Below are positions 37,540 through 49,532 of a stretch of DNA of 64,000 bases, piece by piece. This DNA is from Apodospora peruviana (Eukaryota > Ascomycota > Sordariomycetes > Sordariales > Lasiosphaeriaceae): assembly GCA_033439685.1 (NCBI GenBank), contig JAUEDM010000001.1, forward strand, positions 3,224,001 to 3,288,000, read 5' to 3'. The position numbers and the translations under genes are program-made. The stretch's first letter is position 1. The number at the start of each line of letters is the position of its first letter. Below the pieces are notes generated by a model. That model did not search any database. It saw only the letters and a program-made list of their open reading frames with translations, and had not been told where the DNA came from.

Positions 37540-40500
37540 TTATCTCTCGGCCCCTCGCAAAACGTCCCACACCTCCATCCCGACTCCCCCAACCATCAGC
37601 CTTCCAGCAGCAATAACCTCAAGGTCTCCAGCATCGGCTACGGAACTATACTGATTGGATAGCAATGACACCCGTAATCCCGGCCCAGCAACAAGCTGGT
37701 CTCTCCTCTCTGCTCTCCAAAGCTTGACACGCTGGTCGTTGCTGACAGTTGCCAACACTACCGAGTCAACATCTCCACCATCCTCCTGTCCGTTGGCTGC
37801 TTCTTTGATATAACATAGTCCCGTAACAGCTGCGGCGTGCGCGTCCTTGACTCTTGATCTGCTTGACATGGTTATCTCTCTTGTCTCCTTTTCTCCTTCC
37901 TTGCTATTGCTGCTACTACCGATAAGATCCAGAAATCCGAGCGCATTGTCGTCGCCGCCTGTAGCGACCAGCCAGCGGCGAGTCGCACCACCCACCCTAG
38001 TAGTTGTAGCGATATCGAGCGACTTGACGCTGCTTTGGTGAAGTTTGGCGACAGATCGTATTGAATACTCGGCAACTACTTCCGACTCAGCAGAGAAATT
38101 GGTCGTCAACCAGACCGCCACATACCCATCGGTCGAAGCAGTCAGGACGTGCATCTCACTTGACGAGACCTGGAGATGCCGGATCTGCGTCAGACAAGCG
38201 CCGGTGTAATGGCCGGTCGATAGAAGCCTGAATCCCTGTTCTCGAGAATAAAGATAGGATCTAATCGTCGAGTTTGACAAGGCCAGAGAAATAAGCATGG
38301 CAGCAGCGTCTTTGCCGTCCCATGCCTGCACATCAAAGTCCATAATCCTTAAATCACCGTCCGGGCTACGATCAGCGTAAACGGCCTCGCACACGACAGC
38401 AAGAGCGTCGTAGTCCGACTCGAGGCGCGTGACGCGCCAGATAAAAAACTCTTCGTTCCCCGCGCTGCTCAACAGATACTCATCCCCGTGCCATTTAAGG
38501 CACTGGATGCCCGCCGAGTGCTTCTCCAGCACGGCCAGACATTTGAATCCCCTGGAAACAGCTTGCTCGTTATCTTTGTACTGCCATATCCTGATGGTGG
38601 TGTCTTCGGCCGCGGTGGCCAGGTATTTGTTGTTGCCGAAGGAGGAGGCGGCGATACCACGGATCTCTCTGCCGTGGCCGCCCTCCTTCAGCGCGCGCAG
38701 GACCGGCCGCTGCTGGGAATAGAACCGCATCTCCGACGCCTTGGTAAACACCAACTTCATCTTGCCGGAGTCGACGCTGGCAGGTGAGATGTAGTCAAAC
38801 GGCCGGTGTGCGCCGCCGCACTCGACAGACGCAAGTTCTTGTCGCGAGGCTTCGCTCCACACGACAAAATTGTTGCCGCGGAATCCGTAGAGAACGAGCT
38901 CTATGTCCCGCTGCTGCCCATTTTGGGGTGGGTTTGGTCTTGTGAACCAGGCGCCTTCGATCATGCCGAGTGGCGGGGAGATCTCGTGTTGCAGATGTAG
39001 TACGTTGGTCTCGTCGGTTTCCTTGCTGATAGTGTAGATGCGGTATCTGCCGTCTCTGCAGCCTGCCAAAAAGGAAGTCGAACTGTCTGGTAGCGGCACG
39101 ATGCATGTGATTGCGTCTTTTGTCTTGCAGTCTTTGCGAGATATCTCTGGCAGCTCGAACCCGTCTGCGATATTAGTGGTAGTCTTGTAGACTGCCAGAA
39201 CGCCGATTCTTGAGCCCAGAAGGAGCTTACTCCCACAGAACGCTGCGGCCGTCACCATAAACCCGGGAATGAGGTCTATGCGGCGCTTTGATGCCATAAC
39301 AGTCTCTCCCGCAGCAGAAGTGTTGAACGTGAGCATCATGGCGTGGTCGAGGCCTAGAACCGTAACTACCACGGTCCAGGACTCCGGCTGCTGCTGCATA
39401 AGACCATCAAGACAGATAATGTCTGAAATCTTGCCAGGAAGCCGTGTCAACTCTAGGAGCTTCTGTGATTCTTGTTGAAATAGATAAAGTTTTCCAGTGC
39501 CGCTGCCCAATATTGCAGACCCTTTTATTGGGCTCTTGATAACGTTGTAGGATTTCAGATCTACAACAACGGCTTCTGGCAGGGCTATCATCTCCCAGGT
39601 GAGACGAGTATTGCCCACGGTGCCAAGGAAAAGCCTTCCCGCGGTTGTAGTAGCGAGAAAGGTTTGTTCTGACAGAAATGCATAGCGCTGAAAGCCTTCC
39701 TTTGTGCTCTTCTTGATTTGAGCTTCTGGAGAAGTTAAAACATCGGTCCCGAGAGACTGTAGGACCTTATCAAGGGATAGATTAATGTCGAGGTCACTGT
39801 AGCTCCCTTCTAGGCTGATACTGTCCGGATGAGCCTGGTACTGATCACCAGAGATGGCAATCTTGCCATCAGCGCCGCCAGAGACTATTATTGGGGACTC
39901 GTCTTCAACACTGGAAACAGCTGCAGACCAAATGTTCTTGCCAATGTGGCAGGGACTTGTTCCGCAGTGTTTCAGGGTACCAACAGCTTTGGTGTCTTCG
40001 GAGTCGGGAGCGTTCTGCCACCTTTGCAGATCGAGACTCAGCTCCCACTTCTGCTTTGTGCAGTCTTCACCAAATGAATAGACCTCAATCGGCCTGACGT
40101 GAGGCGGCGCATGATGATTTGTGCGACCAGCAAACTTGACGTGCCATATCCTGGAAAGGTGACCCATGGCAACTGCCAGACACCTTGAGGAGTCGTTCTT
40201 GTTTTCCAACTTGACCTCGGAGTTCCCACCAAAGCCCGTTTCTCTGGCATCAGCGAGCGCTTTCGTGTCTGATGCATCACTACTCTCTTCAATGGAGATT
40301 GAACGATGGGTGATGTCCCAGATCCGAATGGTCCTGTCGTCGCTGCAGCTCGCGAGTAGTCTGACTTTGACGCCGGGCGCAAGTTCTATCTCGGGCGATA
40401 TCGAGACTCCGAAAATGGACCCCTCGTGTCCGGTAAAGACGAAATGAAGCTCCCATTGTGATGGCCGCGTTGTTGTGGCGTCCACGTAATACTTCCAGAC

Positions 40501-41197
40501 AATGATCTCGCCAAAGACGGTGCCCCCGGCAACGAGGATGGAGTCTTCTGACAGCCAGCAGAGGTTCGCCGAGTAGAGGATCGGCCGTGACGGCGAGGTC
40601 AGCGGGCCAAAGGCGAGTTTTGACTGCCCGTCTCCGCTCGTCCGAAAAGGAACAGTTTCGTTGTGTGCGGTGACGAGAACTCCGCGATTTGTGTCCGACG
40701 GAAAAAGGATGCCGTCGTATATCCAGTCGGGCGCCCTGAACTCTGTCGGCCGCGGTGGTGAGATATCGGTGTTTCCTTGAATGAGAATGTCTAGTGAGGC
40801 TTGGGGCACAACCGTCACGGATTGGCCACCCCAAATGAGAAGGCGGGTTTCCTGACGACAGTTTGCGGGAGATTCGTCTGATGGGGAGGAAACATGGATT
40901 CCGTGGATCGGTTGAGAGTGAAATATCCTGAGCTGCCCGAGCAGACGGGACCTGCTCACATGGTAGACCTTGAGCCACGTGTCTTCGCCGGCCAGAACAT
41001 ATGTGCGACCGGGACCGGCGTGGTAGAAGGCAAGAGCCGTTATTGGGTTGAGCACATAGTTGTGATGCAGCCGGGAAGTAAGCGTATTATTATTATTATT
41101 CTGGGAGTTGGGTCAGTTTTTGTTCCTTTCTAAGGACTGCTGGAGTGAGTGGAGTAGCAGGCAGTAGGTGATTAGGAGATCTCACTTTTTGAGCCAT
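37540..41197 (-). CDS. WD-repeat protein WDR6/Trm734 (Rtt10), tRNA 2'-O-methylation cofactor
   Basis: The main exon (37540-41100) encodes many WD40 repeats from LNPITALAFYHAG onward, for example HEGSIFGVSISPEI, LLASCSDDRTIRIWDI, KYLATAAEDTTIRIWQY, HSAGIQCLKWHGDEY and HVLTASTDGYVAVWL. Overall length and repeat layout fit WDR6, called Trm734/Rtt10 in yeast, which partners the Trm7 methyltransferase for 2'-O-methylation of tRNA position 34. No ATG precedes the conserved start in this exon. A 12-nt first exon at 41186-41197 (ATGGCTCAAAAA) joins by an 85-nt intron (41101-41185, GTGAGA..CCCAG, CTGAC branch) in phase 0, giving 1190 residues that begin MAQK followed by five Asn. The first exon is inferred from splice signals. 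Confidence 0.82.
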
Positions 41198-42365
41198 ATT
41201 GAAGGTATTCATTTCATGGTGGTCATAAAGAATGAAAAAGAGACTGGTATCCAGTCCAATGTTGTTGAACTTTGGTGGAGCGAGTCCTGCCTTCATGACA
41301 CACGAAAGGGGATGAGATGCTCAAAAGAGGAAATAATGACTCCAATTTTTCATCTCACTGTCGCTTTGTCAACCCTAACCCTTGTCTGATCAATACGGCT
41401 TACCACGGCCTGGGGCTGCGATGAGCTTCATCTCAGGGAAGAACGACACCAATATTGGTACCCAAATAGGTACCAGGTACCCAGGTAGGTGCCCTCCTCC
41501 TACCTTAGGTACCTTCTATATGACTTGCGTAGAGGTATCTACCTGACCTAGGTAAGCTTTCATAATGGCTCGGAAATTTACCATAATGACGGGATTTCCG
41601 ACAGTTGGACGGAGTAGCAACACTGTCGATCTGAGCCTCGCCTTCCTGAGATACAACTTGATACGACTTGCGGCCGCCTTCCTGCAAGTGTCACCGCTTG
41701 CGCGACATGTCATGTTAACCGCCTCTGCACACACAACTTTGTGTGGCTGGATCGATACCAGGTAGGTTCTCTCACTCACGTCACGATCTGGTCAACAGCT
41801 TCTTCTGACAGGTACAAGAGCGCAAGAAGCAGCGCACCGTAACCCTGCTCTACGATCTTTGATGAGAAACGATATCTGACCAGGCGAATATTAACGAGAT
41901 GTACATAGCAAAAACTCGGTCTGCGAACAAGATGTACACTACCGTAAAGATCAATAAGTTCGTAAATGCAGGTACGGATGTACACTACCTACCAATCGAT
42001 AATCGAGAATGGGTGTGGTGACCCCTGCTCAGTTCTCAGCTTGAGGGTAGCATCGCCAAATTGGCTTCCTAATCCCTCCTTTCTCAGCCCTACCTCCCAG
42101 CTTCCTTCCTTCCTTCAATCCAATTCAAAGCCAGGGAACAGTAATCCACTCCTTTATTACTGTACCGTGGTCGTCATTCATTTTCTTATTTTAAAGAAGC
42201 CAGACAGACCCCTCTGTCGATCTGTTCTTCTCCACAGACGGACATCTCGACATCCGTTTGCGCCGCGACTCGAACCAGTGCTACCAAACCAAACCCACCT
42301 GCCCCGACGCGCCTAATACTATACCTGCCACGGCACTCCTTTGCAGTTACATACACATATACGAA
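41198..42365. promoter_or_regulatory. Head-to-head promoter region of WDR6 and the WSC-protein gene
   Basis: A 1.2-kb divergent spacer. It includes the densest microrepeat cluster of the window at 41466-41556, and a C/T-rich tract (CTTCCTTCCTTC) near 42105 on the WSC side. No gene is supported. Confidence 0.55.
41466..41556. repeat. Dense GGTACC / ACCTAGGTA microrepeat cluster
   Basis: About 90 bp built from AGGTACC, CCAGGTAGGTGCC, ACCTTAGGTACC and GACCTAGGTAAG words, many overlapping and self-complementary. It lies between two divergent genes. Confidence 0.85.
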
Positions 42366-43146
42366 ATGATGCCCACAACAGCCCCAGCCCTCAGAGGCAT
42401 GCGCTTGGTCTTTTTCTCGGCCTTGGTCCTTGCCTCCTGGTTTTCGGTAGCCGTGGCTGCGGAGGCAGACACGACAAAGCCCATAGAAATCTACACCGAC
42501 ACGGCCGGCGGCTACAAGTACCTCGGTTGCTTCAACGAGACGATGGGCATCGCGCTCACCGACGGCTCGCGTTCGCTGTCCAATGGCAAGAACGAGGTCA
42601 AGATCGGCGGCATGACGGTGCAGGTGTGCCAGCAGTTTTGCAAGGAAGGAGAGAAACCTTTTAAATACGCCGGGTTGGAGTTTGCGAGGTGAGCTTCTTT
42701 TTCTACTTCTCTGGGAGTTGGTTGGAGTTGGGAGTTGGAGCGGAAAAACAGAAGAGACACCAGCAACATACTTGCGAAACATGCAATCGCCAAGCTAACA
42801 GACTACTAACGAAAAGCGAATGCTGGTGCGCCCAAACCCTCAACCCCATCGCCGACCAGTTCGCCGACAGCGCCTGCGATCTGCCCTGCGACGGCAACAA
42901 GACGCAAGCGTGCGGTGGATCTCTCAAGTTGACGGTGAGTCTTTCTATCCTTACCTATCCTATGAGGCCCATGGCGACCGGTCCTAGCTTGAAAAGTCTA
43001 AACAAGTCTTGCGTTGTCTGACTCTTCTTCCATAGGTGTACATGATATCCGGCGCGTCCTCTGTTCAAATCGGCGGTGTGATGTGGGTTGCTGCGTTGTT
43101 TGGAACGGCAGTGACGTTTATTCCCATGCTGTTGGACATGATATAA
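42366..43146 (+). CDS. Small secreted WSC-domain protein, probably GPI-anchored
   Basis: Exons 42366-42688, 42817-42934 and 43036-43146; introns 42689-42816 (TACTAAC branch) and 42935-43035 keep phase and give 183 residues. Residues 1-35 form a signal peptide ending near the Ala run AVAAEAD. A single WSC domain follows (GGYKYLGCFNET, VQVCQQFCK, FKYAGLEF, ECWCAQ, CDLPCDGNKTQACGG), with the paired cysteines of this carbohydrate-binding, wall-stress-sensor module. The C-terminus ends in a hydrophobic stretch preceded by small residues (SGASS), which suits a GPI-anchor signal. There is no cytoplasmic tail, so it is not a classical Wsc1 signalling sensor. It more likely coats or modifies the wall. 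Confidence 0.87.
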
Positions 43147-43456
43147 TATGGTTCCATAGTTCTTTAGTGTTTAATATCTAATGTATTTCTTGTTTCATTA
43201 AACTGGAGCTTGAATTCTTTGTATATATTCGGTTGTTCTTTAGTTTCGCCTTGAACATTTTTCCTGTGTACGGTAAAGGTATACCGCTTCAAGATACCTA
43301 CATTTGTTTAAAGTCGGCCTCTTCGGTCTCGAAGCACCTGAACATGAATAGGTATCATGACCGCCACTGTGATTCAGATATCCACATACTAACGTAGATC
43401 TAATCATGGTACATGGTACTTTCATACACGCATCATATCCTCCTCTGGTGCTGTTG
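43147..43456. other. Short convergent spacer between the WSC gene and REV1
   Basis: A 310-bp AT-rich 3'-flanking region. Nothing else is visible. Confidence 0.6.
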
Positions 43457-46400
43457 TTACCCAAAGTCCATAGGCCCGAGCCCTCTCGTCTTCATGGCGT
43501 CCTGAACCGCCGCCTTAACAGCCCCAACCGCTGCCACCCACTTAACCTTCCCGGCCGTCCCCTCCACACCCTCCTGCTCCTCAACAGTCAACTCAAGCCA
43601 CTTGACAAACTTCCTCGCCTTGTCCATGTCCCTCTCCTCCACAATCACTTTCGCTAAATACTTCTCCAGCACCACCACGTCCGCCCTGTGCGGCCCTTCC
43701 CGCCGAGTCTGCTCATGCCACGCCGCGACCATTTCCTTAACATCTTGCAGCGCCGTTTTGCTCGACTTGGCAAATGATATCTTGGGCGGCGGCGCAGGAA
43801 AAACGAGCTTCATCTGCTGCTGCCCCCCGCCACCAGGCAACCGGCTGCGCCCGGCATCATCCTCCGCGGGAGGAGGACGTCGTTTCGGGGGCGGCGCTTG
43901 GTAGTTGAGACGCGATTTCTGAGCAAGCCGTTTCCGCCTTAGCTCGTCAAGGATCTCTTTCCGCACGTCCTCTGGTAACTCATCTATAAACTCTTGGTCG
44001 TAGTCGTCTTCCTCTAGTAGACCTATCAGGTCATCTGCGCCGCCGTTCTGGTTAGTGTCTGTCCTCAGGCGACCGCGAACATCAGGAGCAAAATTGGTCT
44101 GTAATAATCCCGCTTCGGTATCATGCTGCCGTTCTTTCTCTTTCGCTCGACCAAACAGGTCCTTGATGCCGCGTTTGACGGGGGTAGTCTTTTCTTTCGG
44201 TCGGATAATTCTACCCTTTCTCGGAGACTGCGGGAGCACACTCTGCCCCCTGGGGCGTTTGTTCTGTCTGTACGACGCAAGCACTTCAGCCTTCATATCT
44301 TCGGGCAGTGCGTTGAAGACTTCTGGGTCAACGTCAGATGGAAGCTCATCCGTCAATGCCGGGCTGTTTGACCGGGACTTGATTGCTGACGAGGCTTCCC
44401 GAGACTGAGTCGCCGAGGTGCGCTGGACCTGGCCTAGCAACTTGCTTCGGATATCCTGCGGCAGCTCGGCCAAGACCTCGGGATCCGGATGGGTAGGGAT
44501 CATGAACTGCGTCCCGGTGATGTTGAGCGGGGTCCTGGCTTTCTCGTCCGCTGCATTGGCCTTTGAGAGGGCCAGGGCAGGGTGAACTTTGGGTTTCCTC
44601 GGTGTCAGGGGGTCTATAGTGATAGGATCCTCCTCCTCGACATCTTCCAGGGGCGTAGAGTGTTTAGACCGAACTCTCTCTGAGCCGCTATCTTCATCGA
44701 TCGGGTCTGCGTTTGCTCTCTTCACTGCCGAAGGAGGAGCAGCGTTGCCAAAACTAAGCTTCTTCTGACTCCCTTCTGGCATTGAGATATTCGACGCCCT
44801 GAGAGGCTCGAGTTTAGTCATCTGGAGTCCCAGTCCACGAAGGTCACCAGGACTGAACTTGTAGGAGCGCAGGATCGCGACAGCTTCCTTGCCGATTTGC
44901 TCACCACTATTCGTCGCGACTCCAAACGTGACGCTCTTGTTGAAGGTGTCACATTTGCCATGCCCGAGGTGTTTTGGTGGATCGAGGGGAGCATCCATGG
45001 CACGTCGCATGATCTTCATGGTGAGGTGCTTGCCTCTCACGCCTTCGTTGAGCAGCCGCTTTTCCAGTTCCAAGGCCAGATTGCGAACAAACTCCTCGGC
45101 CTCCTCTTGGCTAATGAACCGGATTCCCCAGTTCACGTCAGCAGACACAGATTTGCGGATGGGCTGTTCTCCGACCTCAACTCGGTCTATCCCACGCGCA
45201 TACTCCCAGAGCTTCTCACCTGTCTTCGGCCCTAAGGTAGAGACGAGGCGTTCTTTTGACGTCTGCCGGATATCTTTGACGAGCTTGACTCCAATTTCCT
45301 CCAGTCTCCCGCCTATGCTGTAGGCGACGCCTGGCAGATCATCAACCTTCAACTCGCCAAGGATATCCAATACCTCCTCGGGCTTGATTTGGTATTGACC
45401 AGCGGGCTTCGCCTTCCGAAGCGCTACTTTGGCAAGAAGAATGTTGGCCCCAATCCCGACCGAGACATGACAGTCCGTTTTGTCCTTGACCTGCGTTCGG
45501 AGATTGGTCGCGATCTCGTCCGCCGTCTCCTGCTCCCTCCAGATACTCCCTTCGCTGACACCAACACCCTTGGATACCGCGGCTGATAGTACAATATCCG
45601 AAATGTCGACCAAGGCCTCGTCAATACTGACACTCTGAACAACACCGCCAATTTCGAGTATACAGTCGTAAAACTGACGGCTTGCTTCTTCATAACCTGG
45701 GAAATCATAGGACAGAATCTTCAGGTCCGGGCACAGCTCTTGGGCGCGTTTCATCCACATGCCGTTCTTCACACCAAATTTCCGTGCGGGATAGTTGCAG
45801 GATGCAATCTCGGACCCGCTGCCAGTGCCATGGGCTACCACGGCAGGCTTATCACGGTATTCAGGGGCACGTTTGAGGGAAATGGCGCAAAAGACTGGAC
45901 CACGTTAGCAATTAGTCGGAGGGAGGTGCATGGAAAGTAAACTCACAGCTGTCAAAGTCGACATGCATTATATAGCGACGTGAGCCTGGTTTACGCTTCA
46001 CTGACTTGTAACTTGGGCCGCGCTCGGCAGCTAGAGTTTGCATCCGGGACTTGAGCTGAGCTTTCCATGCGGACAGATGGTGGAGGCGGCTCTCCGAGTA
46101 GAACTGTTTCAGGAAGTCAGGGTTCGCAGTGGAAGCTTTGCGGATATGAGGGTCGGCAAGGAGCAAGGCGTTGTGTTCTTCGGAAGTCATTGCCTTTTCC
46201 TTTGGAGGATTTTCCGTGGGTCTTTGTCTGTCTGCGGCTGGTGATTTAGATGCTTCTGTTGGTGGACCGGAAACCTCGGCATGGGAAGAGCCTTCTTGGT
46301 TTGCCTCTGGAACTACCGATTGATCGTTCGTGGCCCCATCTACAGTATCAGACGACGCTTCCAACATGACAGGGTCGTCAAGAGGTAAATCAACATCCAT

Positions 46401-47117
46401 GTCCTCGACAGGGAGAATGCTTTTAGGTGCCACAACTCCCGGTTTAGAAGCAGAGGGTGGCTGGAATGGACTGCCGGCTCCGGTGTAACTCTTGAACTGG
46501 CTTGTATAGAAGCTATTGTCGGTCTGCTCCCGATATCCCCTTGGGGACTGTTGGCTTGACTGGCTAAACATCTTGCCATGTTCGAACCGGATGGTCTTTT
46601 GCCTTGGGCCTTCATCGAGTACGCGATAATCTGTCCATGGCAACAGTTTGCCTGCCAGGATAGAATCCGTTACCCAAGCCGGCTTGACTATGCGGTACTT
46701 GCTGAAGTCGATGGCCTTCTTGGGTGGCATCGATGAGGCGATGATGTGAGTAGCCATGGTCTTGGAGTCCAAATACTGTAGAAAGCCGGCCCCATGTTGG
46801 ACGAGGTCTTTGTGTAGTCTTTGACGAGTTAGTGGGACAGCCAAGTCAGTTTTACCGTCGCTGACTTACATGTGCACCGGTGGTTGGGTGTAGCCCGAGA
46901 CATGCGCGACAACACCCTTGAATATTTGCGGCTTGTCCCCTCCGGCGGCGCGCAACTCGACGTCGAGATTTTGGAGTTTTATTTTCTTTCTTCGGAAATA
47001 GTCGCCGAATCCACCAAACTCGCTGCCCTCGTACTCCTCGCCGGCTTCGTCGGAGAATGCATGTTCTTCAATGCGCTTTCGCACGGCGGCTGAGTTTTTG
47101 TTTAGGCGACTGCCCAT
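43457..47117 (-). CDS. REV1: DNA repair protein REV1 (Y-family deoxycytidyl transferase)
   Basis: Exons 46870-47117, 45947-46818 and 43457-45894; introns 46819-46869 and 45895-45946 keep phase and give 1185 residues. The N-terminal BRCT domain spans about 55-145 (PQIFKGVVAHVSGYTQPP, HGAGFLQYLDSKTMATHIIAS). The Y-family polymerase core starts at MHVDFDSFFCAISLK (catalytic Asp370, with the intron falling inside this motif) and has the SIDE motif S463-I-D-E466. REV1 inserts dCMP opposite abasic sites and scaffolds other translesion polymerases. Three helical ELPxDI/LPEDM-type motifs resembling ubiquitin-binding UBM units lie near 842, 892 and 1002, before a C-terminal domain for polymerase partners. 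It is head-to-head with the splicing factor gene RED. Confidence 0.95.
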
Positions 47118-47702
47118 TTTGGTGGCATTTAGTCTTACGGCCCGTATCACTACCGGTGGCCGTTGGATGGGGTGTAATCGGTGGCGATGAACGGTTCAAG
47201 TTCAACGTTCGATCGTCCGACAATGACCAAAACTTATGACATCATCCAGAAGAGGCTCATGAGTTCTTGATGGATATAGTTAATTTTGAATATATGTAGC
47301 CTCCAGAAACATCTGTCATTATTGAGAAATAAATCGATAAATCGTTGAAGTCTCGACCCAAGACTGGCGATGATGTGGCGACACTCCGTCTCTTCTTCTT
47401 CGTCGCTGTAAGACGTGACTGCCTGAAAGCGTGAGACGCGCCGATGAGAAAAGTGACGGCCCCACTTGATGCGAGATCCCGTGACTTCTATCGCAGCTAC
47501 CCCGGCCGGTCTCCAGCAGCAACAAGCGCGTACAGTGCAAACCGCATCTTTCAGCGCCTAAGGACTGTACCCATTCAGTGGTGGCGGTCCCCCCCACACA
47601 GCACTTCATCTACTGTCTCGGGGCGTTCCAGTTACCTGCACTCTCAACTTCATGGAACTCACCGTCGACCCCCCAGCATAGCAGGGCCGCATCACCTTGA
47701 CG
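47118..47702. promoter_or_regulatory. Shared promoter region of REV1 and RED
   Basis: A 585-bp divergent spacer between the REV1 and RED start codons. It has no TATA box that I can see. The REV1 proximal 100 bp are GC-mixed and the RED proximal part is C-rich. Confidence 0.6.
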
Positions 47703-49379
47703 ATGAATAACGAGCAGTTCCGTCGGATGCTGCTGGCGAACGGGGCCAAGCCGGAAGCAAAGAAGAACGATGCCTCCCCTCAAAGTGCTGCCCGCCCAGC
47801 TGCATTGGGATCCAGGATGAAATCTAGCATCCCCATGACCCCCCGCCAGGTCGCAGGCGCTGGCGCCGGTGTTGCTCGCACGGAATTTTCCCGACAACTA
47901 GCAGAGCAACATCGTGCTTTTGAAAAGACACAGAAGAAGGCACGTACCTCTGCCCCCAAAGGTATCAAGCTTGCCCAGGGCTACGTCGACCGCGCAAAGA
48001 CGAGACAAGAACAAGAGGAAGAAGACGAGCGGTCGGAGCGACTCAAAGCACTGGAGGAATCTTTCAAGAAGGAGGAAATCGACCAGGCGACCTACGACCG
48101 ATTACGAGCAGAAATAGCGGGCGGCGATTTGTCCACCACGCACTTGGTAAAAGGTTTGGACTTTAAACTGCTGGAGAGGATACGCAAAGGAGAAGACGTC
48201 TACGGCAGTGGCACAAAGGATGGCGACCGCAAGGATGGGGGCGTCACAGAGGAGGAAGACCAAGAACAACAGCCGGAATCTGAGGAGGATCCAGACGAGA
48301 TTTTGGACAAATTAGAATCGACCGAGGTCAAGGCGGTTGCCAAAGAAAAGGCACAAAAGAAGGGCCAATTCGCTCCTACGAAGGCGCTCAACCCCGGCCA
48401 AAAAAGATCGCGAGACCAGATCCTGGCCGAACTGAAAGCTGCGCGAGAGGCTGCCAAAGCCAAACAAGAGTCAGGCCTTGGCTCCAAGTTCAAGAAAATT
48501 GGCGCAAAGAAGACGCCCGGGACAAGAATTGAGAGGGATGCCAAGGGCCGAGAGGTGATGATTATCGTGGACGAGGACGGCCATGAGAGGCGCAAGGTCA
48601 GGAAGATTGATCCCAAAGTTCAGGAAGAGGAGGACAGGAAGGAAAGGGAATTGGCGGCTCTCGCACAGGGCAAAGAGGTCCTGGGCATGGAAGTGCCTGA
48701 ATTCTACAGGAAACAGCAGGCTGAGCTCGAGGCTGCTGCTGCTGCCGAGGAAGAAAAGGAACCTGCCATCTTTGACGATGTCGAGTCTGACTATGACCCG
48801 CTGGCCGGCCTTGAAGATGGGTCGGATAGCGATTCTGATGCAGAAGGCGATGCTCAAGACGAAAGTGCCGTGGCTAATAAAGCCTCCTCAACCGAGATGC
48901 CAACACCACCAAAACCGGCCACACCAGCCGCAAGAAATTACTTTAAAGACTCCAAGACTGCTTTGACGTCGGAAGAGACGTATAAAGGCCCCTCGCTCAA
49001 CGACGCAACATTCCTCGCCGCGCTCAAAAAGGCGAAAGCCATTAGCGCTGCTGAAAAGTCGGAAGAGGGGCGCATGGCAGCAGAACGGGAGCAGCGCCTC
49101 AAGAAGAAGTTGCTGGAAAGCAGCAGAGACGATGAGGATCTCGATATGGGCTTTGGGTCAAGCCGGGTGGAGGACGAAGCCGACTTTGAGGATGCCAAGG
49201 TCAAGATGTCGACGTGGCGGGGTGGTGAGCAAGCCGATGACGATGATGACGGCGACGACAATGGCGGGGGAGGTGACGGTAGGTCTAAGCGGAAACGAGG
49301 AGGCAAGAAGAGAAAGGGTGATAAAAACAGCTTTAGTGATGTGATGCGCGTGATTGAACGCAACAAGACTGGCGGGTGA
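47703..49379 (+). CDS. RED/IK-type spliceosomal protein
   Basis: A single exon encodes 558 residues from the ATG at 47703. The conserved RED N-terminal region covers about 60-170 (EFSRQLAEQHRAFEKTQKKA, GYVDRAKTRQ, STTHLVKGLDFKLLERIRK), which is the diagnostic block of the RED/IK family. RED is a component of the spliceosomal B complex, interacting with SMU1 in metazoa and in fission yeast. The rest is charged and low-complexity, with a conserved-looking C-terminal block (FLAALKKAKAISAAEKSEE) and a final Asp run followed by a basic cluster. Its 3' end is 153 bp from the convergent nucleoside hydrolase stop. Confidence 0.88.
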   Translation: MNNEQFRRMLLANGAKPEAKKNDASPQSAARPAALGSRMKSSIPMTPRQVAGAGAGVARTEFSRQLAEQHRAFEKTQKKARTSAPKGIKLAQGYVDRAKTRQEQEEEDERSERLKALEESFKKEEIDQATYDRLRAEIAGGDLSTTHLVKGLDFKLLERIRKGEDVYGSGTKDGDRKDGGVTEEEDQEQQPESEEDPDEILDKLESTEVKAVAKEKAQKKGQFAPTKALNPGQKRSRDQILAELKAAREAAKAKQESGLGSKFKKIGAKKTPGTRIERDAKGREVMIIVDEDGHERRKVRKIDPKVQEEEDRKERELAALAQGKEVLGMEVPEFYRKQQAELEAAAAAEEEKEPAIFDDVESDYDPLAGLEDGSDSDSDAEGDAQDESAVANKASSTEMPTPPKPATPAARNYFKDSKTALTSEETYKGPSLNDATFLAALKKAKAISAAEKSEEGRMAAEREQRLKKKLLESSRDDEDLDMGFGSSRVEDEADFEDAKVKMSTWRGGEQADDDDDGDDNGGGGDGRSKRKRGGKKRKGDKNSFSDVMRVIERNKTGG

Positions 49380-49532
49380 GGGCGAGATATTGACACCCCT
49401 AAATAAATCCATAAAATAGCGGCCGCGTACCTATCTATTTTAGCCAACCATGCCAGTGTACTATCCACCTATCTACAGGTCGTTGCCTCTATGCACTTGA
49501 ACTCTCACGACAATACCAATGGCAGATCTTTC

